In this document: positions 15,975 through 24,772 of the stretch, in pieces
How the letters are laid out: each line of letters opens with the position of its first letter
Numbering within the stretch: the first letter of the stretch is position 1
From: Mesobacillus subterraneus
Lineage (GTDB): Bacteria > Bacillota > Bacilli > Bacillales > Cytobacillaceae
Assembly (NCBI RefSeq): GCF_020524355.2
Contig: NZ_CP129019.1
Location: 2,604,001 to 2,668,000 of the forward strand
DNA: 64,000 bases
Direction of reading: 5' to 3'
Position numbers and translations under genes: made by a program
The notes under the pieces: model-generated
Seen by the model: only the letters and a program-made list of their open reading frames with translations
What the model was told of the DNA's origin: nothing
Database searches by the model: none

Positions 15975-16336
15975 CGTTTGATCACTCCTTCCACCCGCTC
16001 CATAAATTTTTTCACAGCCTTATCCTCTACTGGTGCCATATGAACTTTTGCCGGCACTCGGCCGCCGCCTCTTTTTGCGTGTCCTTTTTCCAGCAAGTGG
16101 GTTATTTGATGCTTCTTGTTGTATACCACCGTTGAATCTCTAAACTTCTTTCGTGTCCAACCTTCCCGGTAATCGCCTGATACATCTTCATGGGCAGATG
16201 TGCTTCTTAAATCTTTAATAGCTTCCTTTGTCACGTCGTTTGATGCTTTTAATATTTCTTCTTCAATTTCTTCGGTATATTCCACTAACTCCTTGGCTAT
16301 TTCGGCAGCTAATTTGTCAATGTTGATATTACCCAC
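15971..16336 (-). CDS. HK97 gp10-like head-tail joining protein
   Basis: The 121-residue protein has the gp10 family pattern: N-terminal helix, then KDLRSTSAHEDVSGDYREGW and the HLLEKGHAKRGGGRVPAKVH motif with its conserved E-x-G-H. It helps connect head and tail. It overlaps the head closure gene by eight bases. Confidence 0.88.
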   Translation of the reverse strand: MGNINIDKLAAEIAKELVEYTEEIEEEILKASNDVTKEAIKDLRSTSAHEDVSGDYREGWTRKKFRDSTVVYNKKHQITHLLEKGHAKRGGGRVPAKVHMAPVEDKAVKKFMERVEGVIKR

Positions 16337-16628
16337 CGGCTCTCACCTCGCCATATAGCTCTGTCTTGCCATCTTTGCGCTCGTATGACCTGTAAATACG
16401 ATAGACCTTGCCGTCATACTTAACACTTTCTTCTTCCTGGTAATCAAGCGTGTGGACGATTATAACAATACTCGCTTTTATGTCATTTAGGCCAGCTTGA
16501 AAAAATTCATTCTGTGGAACACTCTTTTTCTTGCAGAATACTTGTCTGGAATAAGTTTCAATTTCATCAACTTGCCCAAGATCATCTTCCACAATCTCAA
16601 TTGATGGGAAATACGCTAAATCGTTCAT
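16329..16628 (-). CDS. phage head closure / head-tail adaptor protein
   Basis: The 99-residue beta-rich protein contains RQVFCKKKSVPQNEFFQAGL, typical of the SPP1 gp16-like head closure family. It seals the packaged head and forms the tail-docking surface. Its size and place between the connector and gp10-like genes agree. Confidence 0.82.
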   Translation of the reverse strand: MNDLAYFPSIEIVEDDLGQVDEIETYSRQVFCKKKSVPQNEFFQAGLNDIKASIVIIVHTLDYQEEESVKYDGKVYRIYRSYERKDGKTELYGEVRAGG

Positions 16629-16630
16629 CG

Positions 16631-16924
16631 TTACACCACCGGTACATCTGAATAATCAGCTGATAATGACAAGTGTTGTTTCAGTAGGTCATAGGATCGC
16701 TGATACTTTTCAGACTTGTCTTTATCCTCTTCAAAGTCAGCTTTTGCATAAAGTTTGATGGCTCTTTTGATTAATGGATCTACATCAATTTCTTCTTCAG
16801 CAATAACAGAAGAAACCCCGGACAGGATTAAATCCGCCCGGGCCTCTTCGATAAGATCGGTTATTTCATCATCAAGTTCATAATGCGATACTCTTAATGA
16901 TTTTTTGATATCTTCCAATAACAT
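16631..16924 (-). CDS. head-tail connector protein (gp6-like)
   Basis: The 97-residue all-helical protein begins MLLEDIKKSLRVSHYELDDE and has the gp6-like connector pattern (EITDLIEEARADLILSGV; RAIKLYAKADF). It forms the ring below the portal. It is two bases from the downstream closure gene. Confidence 0.88.
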   Translation of the reverse strand: MLLEDIKKSLRVSHYELDDEITDLIEEARADLILSGVSSVIAEEEIDVDPLIKRAIKLYAKADFEEDKDKSEKYQRSYDLLKQHLSLSADYSDVPVV

Positions 16925-16926
16925 GG

Positions 16927-17190
16927 TTATTCACCACTCTTTTGTAGGTCCTTTTCAGTTGCAGAAGCTTCCTTTTTCCCTTTAACCTTTTCACCGTTGG
17001 AAAGTTCATACCAACCTCCGCCAGTGTGTTTAGGGAATTCAGCGCCTTCTTGCACATCTGCACTTGCCAAGTAGCCTTTTTCAACTAAAAAAGCAACCCT
17101 ATCGGAGTTGTCATTCTCGTAAAGGTCGCCTCTAAAATAGACTTCTTTGGTTTCTTTATCCTGGAATCTTTTAATTACCTTTTTAGACAT
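16927..17190 (-). CDS. hypothetical head-region protein
   Basis: The 87-residue protein, MSKKVIKRFQDKETKEVYFR onward, is charged, with a compact N-terminal part (residues 1-60) that resembles the short beta-proteins often found after capsid genes. The tail is Lys/Glu-rich and probably disordered. It may be a decoration or connector accessory protein. No family is firmly recognised. It is placed between major capsid and connector. Confidence 0.7.
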   Translation of the reverse strand: MSKKVIKRFQDKETKEVYFRGDLYENDNSDRVAFLVEKGYLASADVQEGAEFPKHTGGGWYELSNGEKVKGKKEASATEKDLQKSGE

Positions 17191-17210
17191 ATGTTATCTC
17201 TCCCTTCTCA

Positions 17211-18446
17211 TTAGACTGTTGGAGTCATTTCAAGGATTACAAAAGCCTTGCTGTCAAGAACGTCTCCATCCACAATTGCATAGCCCATGTAATCTGTTAA
17301 ACGTTCGCGAACATGATCTTCTCGATACATCGTGATGTCTTCATTGATATTTGCGACATATCCAGCATTAACATTACCTACAAGAATTTCCCCGTCAGGA
17401 ATTGCAGCATCAGGTTTGATAGACCTTCCGAGAATACGACCTACTCCTCCTGCTTGTACATCAGCAATAAACATCGGACGGCCTTGGCCATCAACAACAT
17501 TCGCAAGAGTGTTCCAGATAGTTGTGTTGTTTGCGTAAATAGTAGCGCCATTCACATAAGATGAATGAAGAGCCGCCATTAGACCTGTTAAATTGTTAAA
17601 TGCTACACCGTCAGCTTCAGCATAAGCTTTGATTTGTGGTGTGTTCGCTTCTGCTTTAAGAACCGTTTTAATACCTCGTGGTTCAGGCTTGAATGTGTCA
17701 CCGCCACCTGGTTTACCTTTACCCACATATACTGCTGTTGATAAAGAGATACCCATACGATCCCCGATTTCACGGATGATGTATGCTTCAAACTCAGCAA
17801 GAGCCATCTTCTTGAGTTTCCAAGTGACTTGAACAGCCTTAGCAAGCTCGCAGCCAGTAAGGTCAAGCTGTCCGAAGCCAAGTTGGTCAGTGTCAACCAC
17901 ATCTTCTTCATCGTACCATTGGGCATTGACAGAGTTTGTGGAAGACTTGATCATTGATAGGTTGCCTTTAACATTGAATTTACGTACATCAGCCCAAAGA
18001 GGATATTCCTCTTCTGCACGTTTCCAGATGCCGGCTGCAACTGTTTTCGGAATAAGAATTTGAGTGTTTTCAGTATTGTGCGTGAATGCACGGTACTCAT
18101 CATTAACATGATCCATTGCATCCCGTTCTTCTGCAGAAAGAGTAGCACCCATCATAGTTTTTACCCAAGCTGAACGATATTCGTCTGTCTCATACGCTTC
18201 TTGCCATTTCATGCTACGAATTTCTACTTTATCAGAGCGAGTTTCGGTTGGCTTAGGAATTTCACGAGTTTCAACTTGTCCCATCTGAATGCCTTCGGCA
18301 AGCTTACGCTTTTCGATGATTTTTGACTCCTCTTCCTGCAGCTGGCGCAGCTCTTCCTCGATTGCTTTTACATCAACTTCCTGATCACCTTCAAGCAAAG
18401 AACGGATTTCCTGTTTTCTAGCTAAGATTTCTTGTAAACGATTCAT
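17211..18446 (-). CDS. major capsid protein, HK97 fold
   Basis: The 411-residue protein has an N-terminal coiled-coil delta domain (about 1-95, rich in Glu/Lys/Arg: RLQEILARKQEIRSLLEGDQ), which acts as scaffold and is removed by the prohead protease. The HK97 fold follows (about 110-411, including LADVRKFNVKG, YIIREIGDRMG and the C-terminal LTDYMGYAIVDGDVL). It forms the icosahedral shell. It follows the protease gene, as in HK97. Confidence 0.93.
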   Translation of the reverse strand: MNRLQEILARKQEIRSLLEGDQEVDVKAIEEELRQLQEEESKIIEKRKLAEGIQMGQVETREIPKPTETRSDKVEIRSMKWQEAYETDEYRSAWVKTMMGATLSAEERDAMDHVNDEYRAFTHNTENTQILIPKTVAAGIWKRAEEEYPLWADVRKFNVKGNLSMIKSSTNSVNAQWYDEEDVVDTDQLGFGQLDLTGCELAKAVQVTWKLKKMALAEFEAYIIREIGDRMGISLSTAVYVGKGKPGGGDTFKPEPRGIKTVLKAEANTPQIKAYAEADGVAFNNLTGLMAALHSSYVNGATIYANNTTIWNTLANVVDGQGRPMFIADVQAGGVGRILGRSIKPDAAIPDGEILVGNVNAGYVANINEDITMYREDHVRERLTDYMGYAIVDGDVLDSKAFVILEMTPTV

Positions 18447-18458
18447 TAATATTTCCCC

Positions 18459-19073
18459 CTATAGGTAAGTTTTTAAGATTAATTGTTTGCGCAATTCCTT
18501 GTTTTCAAGCTGCTTTTTTTCTTCTAAATAAGCCTTGTATGGATCCTCGCTTCTGGCAGATACCTGGCTATCTGGATATGCCGGGAAGCCTACAGGGCTT
18601 ATTTCAAATAAATCCGCCTGAGTAATGGTTCTAACTACATTATCAGGGTCCGCTTCATCCCATTCTTGTTTTAACATTCTAAAACCAAAAGAAACGCCGT
18701 CAACATCACCGCGTTTAATAGTTTCATATGCATCATTTCCAAGAGTTGTATTGGGTAAATCCAATTCAAAACGCAGGCCAATATCATCCTCATACAGCCT
18801 TAAAGTGCCGTTCTTTGTCCGGTCTAAAACTTTAGAAGTGTCATGGGACCATAGAGCTCGCTGATCTTCTTTGTTAAGGGATTCTGTAAATGCCCCTTTT
18901 TTGAATTGCTCCCTAAACCTGGTGAACCATCCCATGGTGTGAGACTTCATCTCCCACTTTACTGCATAGCCTGTAATGGTACGCTGGCCATCTTCAGTTT
19001 CACGCAGCTCAATTGTTGATTGTGGAAGTTCACGCTTCTCCGTCACTGGAGGATCAATCTTCTTCTTTGTCAT
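18459..19073 (-). CDS. prohead protease, HK97 family
   Basis: The protein has about 204 residues. The ATG at 19071-19073 follows GGAGGTGAGACGG; an upstream in-frame ATG at 19082 is less well placed. The catalytic set is visible: His in ALWSHD and Ser in DGVSFGF, with the conserved FEISPVGFPAYPDSQV near the C-terminus. It processes capsid subunits during maturation. It overlaps the end of the portal gene by 20 bases. Confidence 0.92.
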   Translation of the reverse strand: MTKKKIDPPVTEKRELPQSTIELRETEDGQRTITGYAVKWEMKSHTMGWFTRFREQFKKGAFTESLNKEDQRALWSHDTSKVLDRTKNGTLRLYEDDIGLRFELDLPNTTLGNDAYETIKRGDVDGVSFGFRMLKQEWDEADPDNVVRTITQADLFEISPVGFPAYPDSQVSARSEDPYKAYLEEKKQLENKELRKQLILKTYL

Positions 19074-20283
19074 CCGTCTCACCTCCTTTCGATTTACCTA
19101 CTTGATACTCGTCAGCTTTATCGGCATTGACCACATTCAATGTCTGAATATGTTTTTCTCCTCCTTCAATAGGTGAAAGGTTGAAGATGTCACGTCCTTC
19201 ATTTTTGCTAAGCATTCCAAGTGGCATAAGCTCTTTAATAAGATTGACCTTTGTTTTTGTGGAAGCATATTGAAGGCGATTTGCTTCGAAAATAATTTCA
19301 TTTCCGTGGCCTTGCTCCCGATCGCTGAAAATTTTATATGTCGTTTCCAGGCTTAACTGAATGGCGATAGGCTCGATTACATTTTCATAAAAGGCATCCC
19401 ATTCATCTTCGTTGTAATTACTCATGACAATTTTTTTGTTCACATTGAAATATTTGTAAACTTTCTCCTCAATGGTTGCCATTTGTTTATCATCAACCAT
19501 CTTTGGATCGTTCTTCAGTTCCTGATATTCGGCTTTAGCATCAAGAGCCGCAATCCCACCATTATTGGAAACGTCCATATAATCTTTAACGAAATCATCT
19601 CGTTGCTTTTTAATATCCTCAGGTTTCAACATTGCATTGGTAAACTTAATCAAACCACGCAAAAAGGCTGACGATTTGACAGCATTGATAATGCCTTCGT
19701 CAGTTGTGTGGATTAAGTCTAAAGTTGGAAGCAATGCTTTTGAGTTGGATTCTCCAAACATATCATTTCGGTTGTAAAACTTCCTCAAGTGAATGAAATC
19801 CGAATATGGAGCAGTTAGTTTTTGTCCATTTGGAAATTGGAATTTTACAAAGAGGATATTTTGTGCCTCTACCAGCTCAACACTCGACAAATCCACAGGA
19901 TATAGTCCTGATACTAATCCTGTGGAAGTATCCCATTTGATGTAAACGAAAGCATTATTGTAAAGTTCCCTTTGTGTCACAACCTTATAAATAAAATCAT
20001 AAGAACTCATGAATTCATTCGGTCTGACAGTCAGCAATCTTTCCAACTGCCCGTTCACATGCTTAACATCGCCATTTAAACGACGTATATGTTTTGGCTT
20101 TAATTTGGCAGCATTCGAAGCGATAGAATGAATGGCACTCCTCACGATATCAGAAGTGTAAGGATCATCCCCGAAATCAGAAAAAACAGGAGTGAATCCA
20201 TTCATAAATTTAAACTGTGTTTCATTAGTCAGCTGCTTTGGCTCTTTTCCAAAGATCCTGTCCCATATACTCCGTTTTTGCAT
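19054..20283 (-). CDS. phage portal protein, HK97 family
   Basis: The 409-residue protein begins MQKRSIWDRIFGKEPKQLTN and contains family segments (VRSAIHSIASNAAKLKPKHI; SSYDFIYKVVTQRELYNNAF; EDIKKQRDDFVKDYMDVSNN). It forms the dodecameric ring at one vertex through which DNA enters. The start follows AAAGGTGGTGAGTTA. It overlaps the protease gene. Confidence 0.93.
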   Translation of the reverse strand: MQKRSIWDRIFGKEPKQLTNETQFKFMNGFTPVFSDFGDDPYTSDIVRSAIHSIASNAAKLKPKHIRRLNGDVKHVNGQLERLLTVRPNEFMSSYDFIYKVVTQRELYNNAFVYIKWDTSTGLVSGLYPVDLSSVELVEAQNILFVKFQFPNGQKLTAPYSDFIHLRKFYNRNDMFGESNSKALLPTLDLIHTTDEGIINAVKSSAFLRGLIKFTNAMLKPEDIKKQRDDFVKDYMDVSNNGGIAALDAKAEYQELKNDPKMVDDKQMATIEEKVYKYFNVNKKIVMSNYNEDEWDAFYENVIEPIAIQLSLETTYKIFSDREQGHGNEIIFEANRLQYASTKTKVNLIKELMPLGMLSKNEGRDIFNLSPIEGGEKHIQTLNVVNADKADEYQVGKSKGGETDDKEED

Positions 20284-20312
20284 TAACTCACCACCTTTCT
20301 AGGCAACAAAAA

Positions 20313-20329
20313 AACACCTTCCTGGTGTT
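20313..20329 (-). terminator. terminator-like hairpin between terL and portal
   Basis: AACACC pairs with GGTGTT over a five-base loop, followed on the minus strand by a T7 run. It overlaps the terL stop codon. It could reduce readthrough into head genes. Confidence 0.6.
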
Positions 20330-22016
20330 AGATAATTGCCGTATAGTCACTATAATGTTTTTGCAGAACAACATAAGCGATGATTAAACTTACCGCTCCA
20401 TCTATTCTCATTTTTTGGCTTAGTCCCTTCACAGGACGGATGTTTTCATTCTCATCCATCTTGATTGAGGTATTAGAAAGACACCATTTGAGTACAGGGT
20501 TTTTATTGTAATTCACTTTCTTCGCTTTGATTGCTGCTTCTAAGAGTTTCATAGGCTGAGACATTGTTTTAGCCCCCTGCCGTACTTCTTCCATTTCAAA
20601 ACCATAATCCATCATTTCTTTGGTCCAGTATTGAGAATTCCAACTATCATAACCGAGCCATAAAGGTCGAATGTCATATTCATTAATCATTTCCATATAC
20701 CATGCTGTAACCATAGAATAATCAACTTTATGACCAGGTGTAGCCCTTACATAACCTTTCTCAATCCATTTATCATAAGGTATTTTGTCCTCGTGGATTT
20801 TCTTCTCAATCATTTCTTCAGGGATAAAATACTTTTGCAACACATATAACATGTCATCCCCTGGCTTCTGAAGAATTAAGGATCCGCAAGTTAAGTCCGT
20901 CGTACTACTTAAGTCAGTACCGGCCACCGCGTAGCACCCTCTAAGTTCTTCCATGTCATATGTTAGTTCATTATCAATATCTTCAAAGGATAACCAAGAC
21001 TCTGTGGAGGTCTCTCTGATATTAAAATCCTTTGTAAGCAAGTTTTTAACCAAAAGGGAATTGGCTTTCGCCTTATTCACCTTAGTCTCAAGGTTATCAA
21101 CCTTTTTTATGGTTCCAAGACCCGGATTTGCTTTCTTCCAAGATTCTGGATTTGTCCATTCATCTCGCTTATCCAATTCATAAATAACAGGAAGGAAACG
21201 GTCGTCCTTATAACCATTTGGGTCATCAAAACCTTCGAGCAGCATCTTTGCCTCGTCGTATTTCATGTCATAAACTGATTCCCGGACGGTACCAGCTGTC
21301 GTGATCATGAGGATGAGAGGTTGCTCACGCGCCGATGTGCCGTCCACAATGACATCATATAGATTCTTGTCTGTCCAAGCGTGTATTTCATCCAATGAAG
21401 CTCCATGAACATTCAGACCATCTAGTGTATCGCTATCACTACCGACCGGTTGAAAAGTGCTATCGTTAAAATCAGCATTGATTTCCTTTACAAGTGTTTT
21501 CATCCTTTTGGATAAAACAGGTGACTTCTTCACCATTCGTTTTGATTCCAGCCATACAATTTTCGCCTGTTTTTCTTTTGTTGCTACTGCATAAATTTCC
21601 GCACCGCCCTCGCCGTCTGCGACTTGGAGGTAGAGGCAGATGCCGGAGGATAGGGTAGACTTTCCATTTTTACGCGCAACAACTAAAAAAACCTCGCGAT
21701 ATTTGCGAGTGCCATCAATTTTATGAATAAATCCAAATGTAGCAGCTACAAAAGCCTTTTGCCATAATTCTAAATCAATCGGCTTCCCGTCCCATTTTCC
21801 TTTAGAGTGTTTGCAATAATTCTCTATAAACTCCAATGCGTGATTGGCACGTTTTGCATTGTATTCGTAAACAGAATCCTTATCGTACACGTCAGCAGCA
21901 AGTTTTTTATATATCCGCCTGACCTTTTGGCCGACAACTTCCTCACCGGATTCAATTTTCGCCCAATATTCAAGGACGGGATTATAGGCTAATGGATATT
22001 GTTTTCTTAGTTTCAT
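20328..22016 (-). CDS. terminase large subunit (TerL)
   Basis: The 562-residue protein has Walker A ARKNGKST (114-121) and a Walker B/catalytic pair LDE (about 208-210, in GASLDEIHAW). Its nuclease domain includes AVAGTDLSS and WLGYDSWNSQYW. It is a Terminase_1/HK97-group enzyme that drives DNA into the prohead and cuts it. The start overlaps the small-subunit stop as ATGA. With the HNH gene and a P27-type small subunit just upstream, cohesive-end (cos) packaging is likely. Confidence 0.95.
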   Translation of the reverse strand: MKLRKQYPLAYNPVLEYWAKIESGEEVVGQKVRRIYKKLAADVYDKDSVYEYNAKRANHALEFIENYCKHSKGKWDGKPIDLELWQKAFVAATFGFIHKIDGTRKYREVFLVVARKNGKSTLSSGICLYLQVADGEGGAEIYAVATKEKQAKIVWLESKRMVKKSPVLSKRMKTLVKEINADFNDSTFQPVGSDSDTLDGLNVHGASLDEIHAWTDKNLYDVIVDGTSAREQPLILMITTAGTVRESVYDMKYDEAKMLLEGFDDPNGYKDDRFLPVIYELDKRDEWTNPESWKKANPGLGTIKKVDNLETKVNKAKANSLLVKNLLTKDFNIRETSTESWLSFEDIDNELTYDMEELRGCYAVAGTDLSSTTDLTCGSLILQKPGDDMLYVLQKYFIPEEMIEKKIHEDKIPYDKWIEKGYVRATPGHKVDYSMVTAWYMEMINEYDIRPLWLGYDSWNSQYWTKEMMDYGFEMEEVRQGAKTMSQPMKLLEAAIKAKKVNYNKNPVLKWCLSNTSIKMDENENIRPVKGLSQKMRIDGAVSLIIAYVVLQKHYSDYTAII

Positions 22017-22378
22017 CTTTTACTCACGAATTCATCGAATCCATCGCTTTCGTCTTCCACACTCAAGCCTTCCTTAGGAAGCAAATTGAATAATTTTTCG
22101 TATGCTGAGGTGTACCTATTAATCATGGCATTGTAAGACTTCTGAGCAGGATTCTCCACAATCATTTCTTGAGCTCCTTGCTTGAATAAATACACCGGGC
22201 CTTTCGATTTGATTGTGTCCTCCAGGATCTGCAGAGTAACTGTCATAAAAGCAACTCGTTCAATAAGCCGCTGGGCCACTTGCTTCTTATCTTCCTGTAA
22301 GTATTGAAAAATATGATTAAATCTTTGTATTTCATCCGCGATTAATTCATCTTGCTGTTTCTTGCTTAATTTCGCCAT
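22013..22378 (-). CDS. terminase small subunit, P27 family
   Basis: The 121-residue protein starts MAKLSKKQQDELIADEIQRF after a strong G-rich ribosome site (GGGGGGTATCAATTTT). The longer frame up to 22459 is rejected. It is an all-helical P27-type subunit (AQRLIERVAFMTVTLQILED; NAMINRYTSAYEKLFNLLPK) that recognises the packaging site. Stop and start overlap with terL. It is 109 bases downstream of the HNH gene, a gap where a cos site may lie. Confidence 0.85.
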   Translation of the reverse strand: MAKLSKKQQDELIADEIQRFNHIFQYLQEDKKQVAQRLIERVAFMTVTLQILEDTIKSKGPVYLFKQGAQEMIVENPAQKSYNAMINRYTSAYEKLFNLLPKEGLSVEDESDGFDEFVSKR

Positions 22379-22486
22379 AAAATTGATACCCCCCCTCATA
22401 CAAAAATGGCTTGTGTATTCACCCGACCTCACCTCTTCGGTCCTTTCGAGGTCGTCCAAAAAAGCTGAACCGGGGGGTGTACTTGT

Positions 22487-22774
22487 TTATTTTCTAATTA
22501 AATTTCCATCATTATCGAATAAAAGGCCTTCTGCTGTTACTCCATTGCTATGATGTTCTTGATTGTGGCAATCTTGGCATAGCAGCTCAAGGTTATCATG
22601 GTTTAATGTGACCATTGGATTGTGTATGTTATCAGGCGTGATGTACTTCTTATGATGGACTATCTTACCTGGTGCTGCACATCTTTCGCACAATCCGAAC
22701 TTGGATTTGAAATAGGATTCTCGGCATTTCTTCCAGGCTGTTGATTTGTAGAACTTGCGGGCGAATGGTTTCAT
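22487..22774 (-). CDS. HNH endonuclease
   Basis: The 95-residue protein has the HNH fold with CxxC at 29-32 (CERC), the HH pair at 40-41, N61 in DNLELL, and the second CxxC (CQDC, 66-69) followed by HNQEHH. HNH proteins next to terminase genes are needed for site-specific cos cleavage in HK97-like phages, so the same role is inferred here. The ATG overlaps the end of the upstream gene. Confidence 0.92.
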   Translation of the reverse strand: MKPFARKFYKSTAWKKCRESYFKSKFGLCERCAAPGKIVHHKKYITPDNIHNPMVTLNHDNLELLCQDCHNQEHHSNGVTAEGLLFDNDGNLIRK

Positions 22775-23016
22775 TTAAGACCTAAACCTTCCATTCGTAT
22801 ACGTCTGCCCGCACTCTCTTCATCAGTACGTACAAGAAAACTCGGTTTAGACATCGCTTGTAAAATAGTGATGATACAAAGATTAATTTCTTCTTTCACA
22901 TCATCATTAAGGTTTTCATCATCAAGTAATGAACGCAAATAATCAATCTCTTTTTTACGCTCTTCGAATAGATTTACAAATTCAACTTTAGGTTCGTTAA
23001 TATGCCATAGTTTCAT
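22771..23016 (-). CDS. hypothetical helical protein
   Basis: The 81-residue protein, MKLWHINEPKVEFVNLFEER onward, is helical with a coiled-coil at about 15-60. It overlaps genes on both sides by four bases, so it is translationally coupled in the unit leading to HNH and terminase. No family is recognised. The C-terminus is basic (SAGRRIRMEGLGLK). Confidence 0.65.
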   Translation of the reverse strand: MKLWHINEPKVEFVNLFEERKKEIDYLRSLLDDENLNDDVKEEINLCIITILQAMSKPSFLVRTDEESAGRRIRMEGLGLK

Positions 23017-23186
23017 TTTCTCCTAACAGCTCCTCTCACCCGTTTGTAAGTATCCCGATTCTTTCCCATGATTTCTTCCCAGTCTTTCCTGGTCATCTCA
23101 TTTGGAGGCTTTTCTCTTCTGGATCGTAAACGGTTCAGATGCTGCTTTTGTTCCTTTGGTAAACATTCAGCTATTTTCATATCCAT
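23013..23186 (-). CDS. small basic hypothetical protein
   Basis: About 57 residues, MDMKIAECLPKEQKQHLNRL onward, rich in Arg/Lys with RKDWEEIMGKNRDTYKRVRG. The start is one of three close ATGs (23189, 23186, 23180) after GAAAGGATG. The longer frame to 23264 would translate the terminator hairpin at 23209-23230 and is rejected. It is likely a DNA-associated phage protein; the family is unknown. Confidence 0.65.
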   Translation of the reverse strand: MDMKIAECLPKEQKQHLNRLRSRREKPPNEMTRKDWEEIMGKNRDTYKRVRGAVRRK

Positions 23187-23208
23187 CATCCTTTCGTCCA
23201 AATAAAAA

Positions 23209-23230
23209 AGCACCCAAGTAATTGGATGCT
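23209..23230 (-). terminator. intrinsic terminator before the packaging genes
   Basis: AGCACCCAA pairs with TTGGATGCT with one G-T wobble pair around GTAA, followed by a T-run on the minus strand. It separates the ArpU-region transcript from the HNH-terminase transcript. Confidence 0.7.
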
Positions 23231-23362
23231 CGCCCGTGTCTTTGATATATTTCGTTAATACCATATTAGCAGGTTAGAAACCTAATGCTCATTCAACATT
23301 CAATTTAGATTCGTTGTTGAATCGTTTTAAAAACTATTCTTTCAATGAATTTTAAGGAAAAC

Positions 23363-23635
23363 TCAATCTGTTTTCTCTTTCATGGCTAATCCCCTTAAAC
23401 GTAATCTTTCCTTTTCTTCTTCCGATAAAATGCGTTGCTTTTTCATAGAAACTTGTTTCTCTGATAATTCACCTTTTACACATATCGGTCGGCTGTTTTC
23501 TTCTTCCACAATCTCCATTTCTCCGATGGACATCAATTTACGGATATGTTTCGGAACCGTCGAGTATACTTTCCATACGTTGTTATCATAATCAAAAGCC
23601 AGGACTGTTTCTTGCTCAGACTTTGCATAACCCAT
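23363..23635 (-). CDS. hypothetical protein downstream of arpU
   Basis: The 90-residue protein, MGYAKSEQETVLAFDYDNNV onward, has a beta-rich N-terminal part (WKVYSTVPKHIRKLM) and a charged helical C-terminus. It follows the ArpU-like gene by two bases. The combination of a short N-terminal beta domain and a KQRILSEEEKERLRLRG tail recurs in Bacillus phage late-regulator neighbourhoods, but I cannot name a function. Confidence 0.65.
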   Translation of the reverse strand: MGYAKSEQETVLAFDYDNNVWKVYSTVPKHIRKLMSIGEMEIVEEENSRPICVKGELSEKQVSMKKQRILSEEEKERLRLRGLAMKEKTD

Positions 23636-23637
23636 TG

Positions 23638-24090
23638 TTAAACCTCCTTCTTTTTATAGACTTCTATTTTCAGAGCCAAAGCCAATTTATAAAATATCCT
23701 TGGTTTGAACTTCTGGTGATAATAGGACTCGCTCATTCCCATAGCGTTATAAACTTCATAATCGTAAAGTTCCTCGTCTCCCAGGTATCTCATAATGACT
23801 GCTTCTCTTTCCTTTGGAGATAACCTATTAACAGCTTTCCGGAATCTTTCCACATATTCCACACATTCACGTTCTTGATCTACTTGGTGTATTGCAATAT
23901 CTTCAGTTGTTGAATGAAATCCATTGGTGTTTGAAGGAGGGATAAGTGAATAAGAAGCTGTCACTTTGGGTAAACGTTCTTCTGGTACTGTCATTAGATA
24001 CATCCGATAGGTTTCAATGGCATTTTCTACATTTTGCTGAGTTTGTTTCCGGTCTATTTCAGGAAGTTTAAACAAAACTTGTTTCCCCAC
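23638..24090 (-). CDS. ArpU family late-gene transcriptional regulator
   Basis: The 150-residue protein has the ArpU/sigma-70-region-4-like layout: N-terminal helix (DRKQTQQNVENAIETYRMYL) and C-terminal HTH (LSPKEREAVIMRYLGDEEL, then DYEVYNAMGMSESYYHQKF). These proteins control late genes in Gram-positive phages. The position between replication and packaging genes supports that role. Its own promoter is not clear. Confidence 0.85.
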   Translation of the reverse strand: MGKQVLFKLPEIDRKQTQQNVENAIETYRMYLMTVPEERLPKVTASYSLIPPSNTNGFHSTTEDIAIHQVDQERECVEYVERFRKAVNRLSPKEREAVIMRYLGDEELYDYEVYNAMGMSESYYHQKFKPRIFYKLALALKIEVYKKKEV

Positions 24091-24151
24091 CTTTGGAATC
24101 CCTCCTGTGATAAAATGAATTGGGTATAGTCAGGAGGATTCCTGGCTTTTT

Positions 24152-24328
24152 TTATTTTTCGATAAAAGCATTGCTGCCGAATCGCTTTTTCATATTGGCG
24201 TGTGTATCTGCTTCAAGTGAAACGAACGAACTTCCTTTTGGTCGTTCGGTTGATTTGATTGGATATTTTTTGATGTAAGCCTGGCGTTCTTCCTCAGTCA
24301 TCTTCCAGACGGTTACTTTGCCAATCAT
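24152..24328 (-). CDS. 58-residue hypothetical phage protein
   Basis: The frame MIGKVTVWKMTEEERQAYIK continues KYPIKSTERPKGSSFVSLEA and ends FGSNAFIEK. The ATG overlaps the stop of the upstream gene as ATGA and follows AAAGGAGGGATTATC, which strongly supports translation. Charged and soluble; no family is recognised. Confidence 0.75.
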   Translation of the reverse strand: MIGKVTVWKMTEEERQAYIKKYPIKSTERPKGSSFVSLEADTHANMKKRFGSNAFIEK

Positions 24329-24741
24329 GATAATCCCTCCTTTAATTTGCCTTCCTTCCGCATCCGTTTAACTTTTTCTTTTACCTGTTCTCTTGTTCGT
24401 CCTAATACCTCAGCGAGCCCCCTGTTGATTCCATGACGTACTCTTCCGTTATCATCAAAGCAATCATGTTCTTTGAAATAGTTCTCAATCAGCCTCTCTT
24501 CTTCACCCGTCCAGGCACGATTCGGACCAATGAACATGATTCCACTTTTGACGGCACCTATCATTTCAAGAATTTCAAAGCCAAATTGTTTCGCATCGCC
24601 AGCACACAGAATATAATCACTATCATTGTTATCGGTGATAAAGGTGAAAAACACTTTACATTTGGTTTCACATCCACAAATACTGTTTCGTCTTTTTCCT
24701 GATAACTTTGTTAAATCACCTTTCTGGATGAAAGGAATCAT
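24325..24741 (-). CDS. hypothetical protein with Myb/SANT-like C-terminal helix-turn-helix
   Basis: The 138-residue protein has a Cys-containing N-terminus (SICGCETKCKVFF) and a C-terminal RAWTGEEERLIENYF followed by GINRGLAEVLGRTREQVKEK. That is a tryptophan-led, three-helix DNA-binding pattern of the phage SANT/Myb type. It may act as a regulator near ArpU. The start at 24741 follows AAGGAGGATTGAAAC. Stop and start overlap with the next gene. Confidence 0.6.
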   Translation of the reverse strand: MIPFIQKGDLTKLSGKRRNSICGCETKCKVFFTFITDNNDSDYILCAGDAKQFGFEILEMIGAVKSGIMFIGPNRAWTGEEERLIENYFKEHDCFDDNGRVRHGINRGLAEVLGRTREQVKEKVKRMRKEGKLKEGLS

Positions 24742-24772
24742 GTTTCAATCCTCCTTTCGCTACATACTCGAA

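Noticed and set aside
23187..23264. N-terminal extension of the small basic protein before the HNH gene unit
   Set aside because: It would translate through the terminator hairpin 23209-23230, and a ribosome site lies just before the later ATGs.
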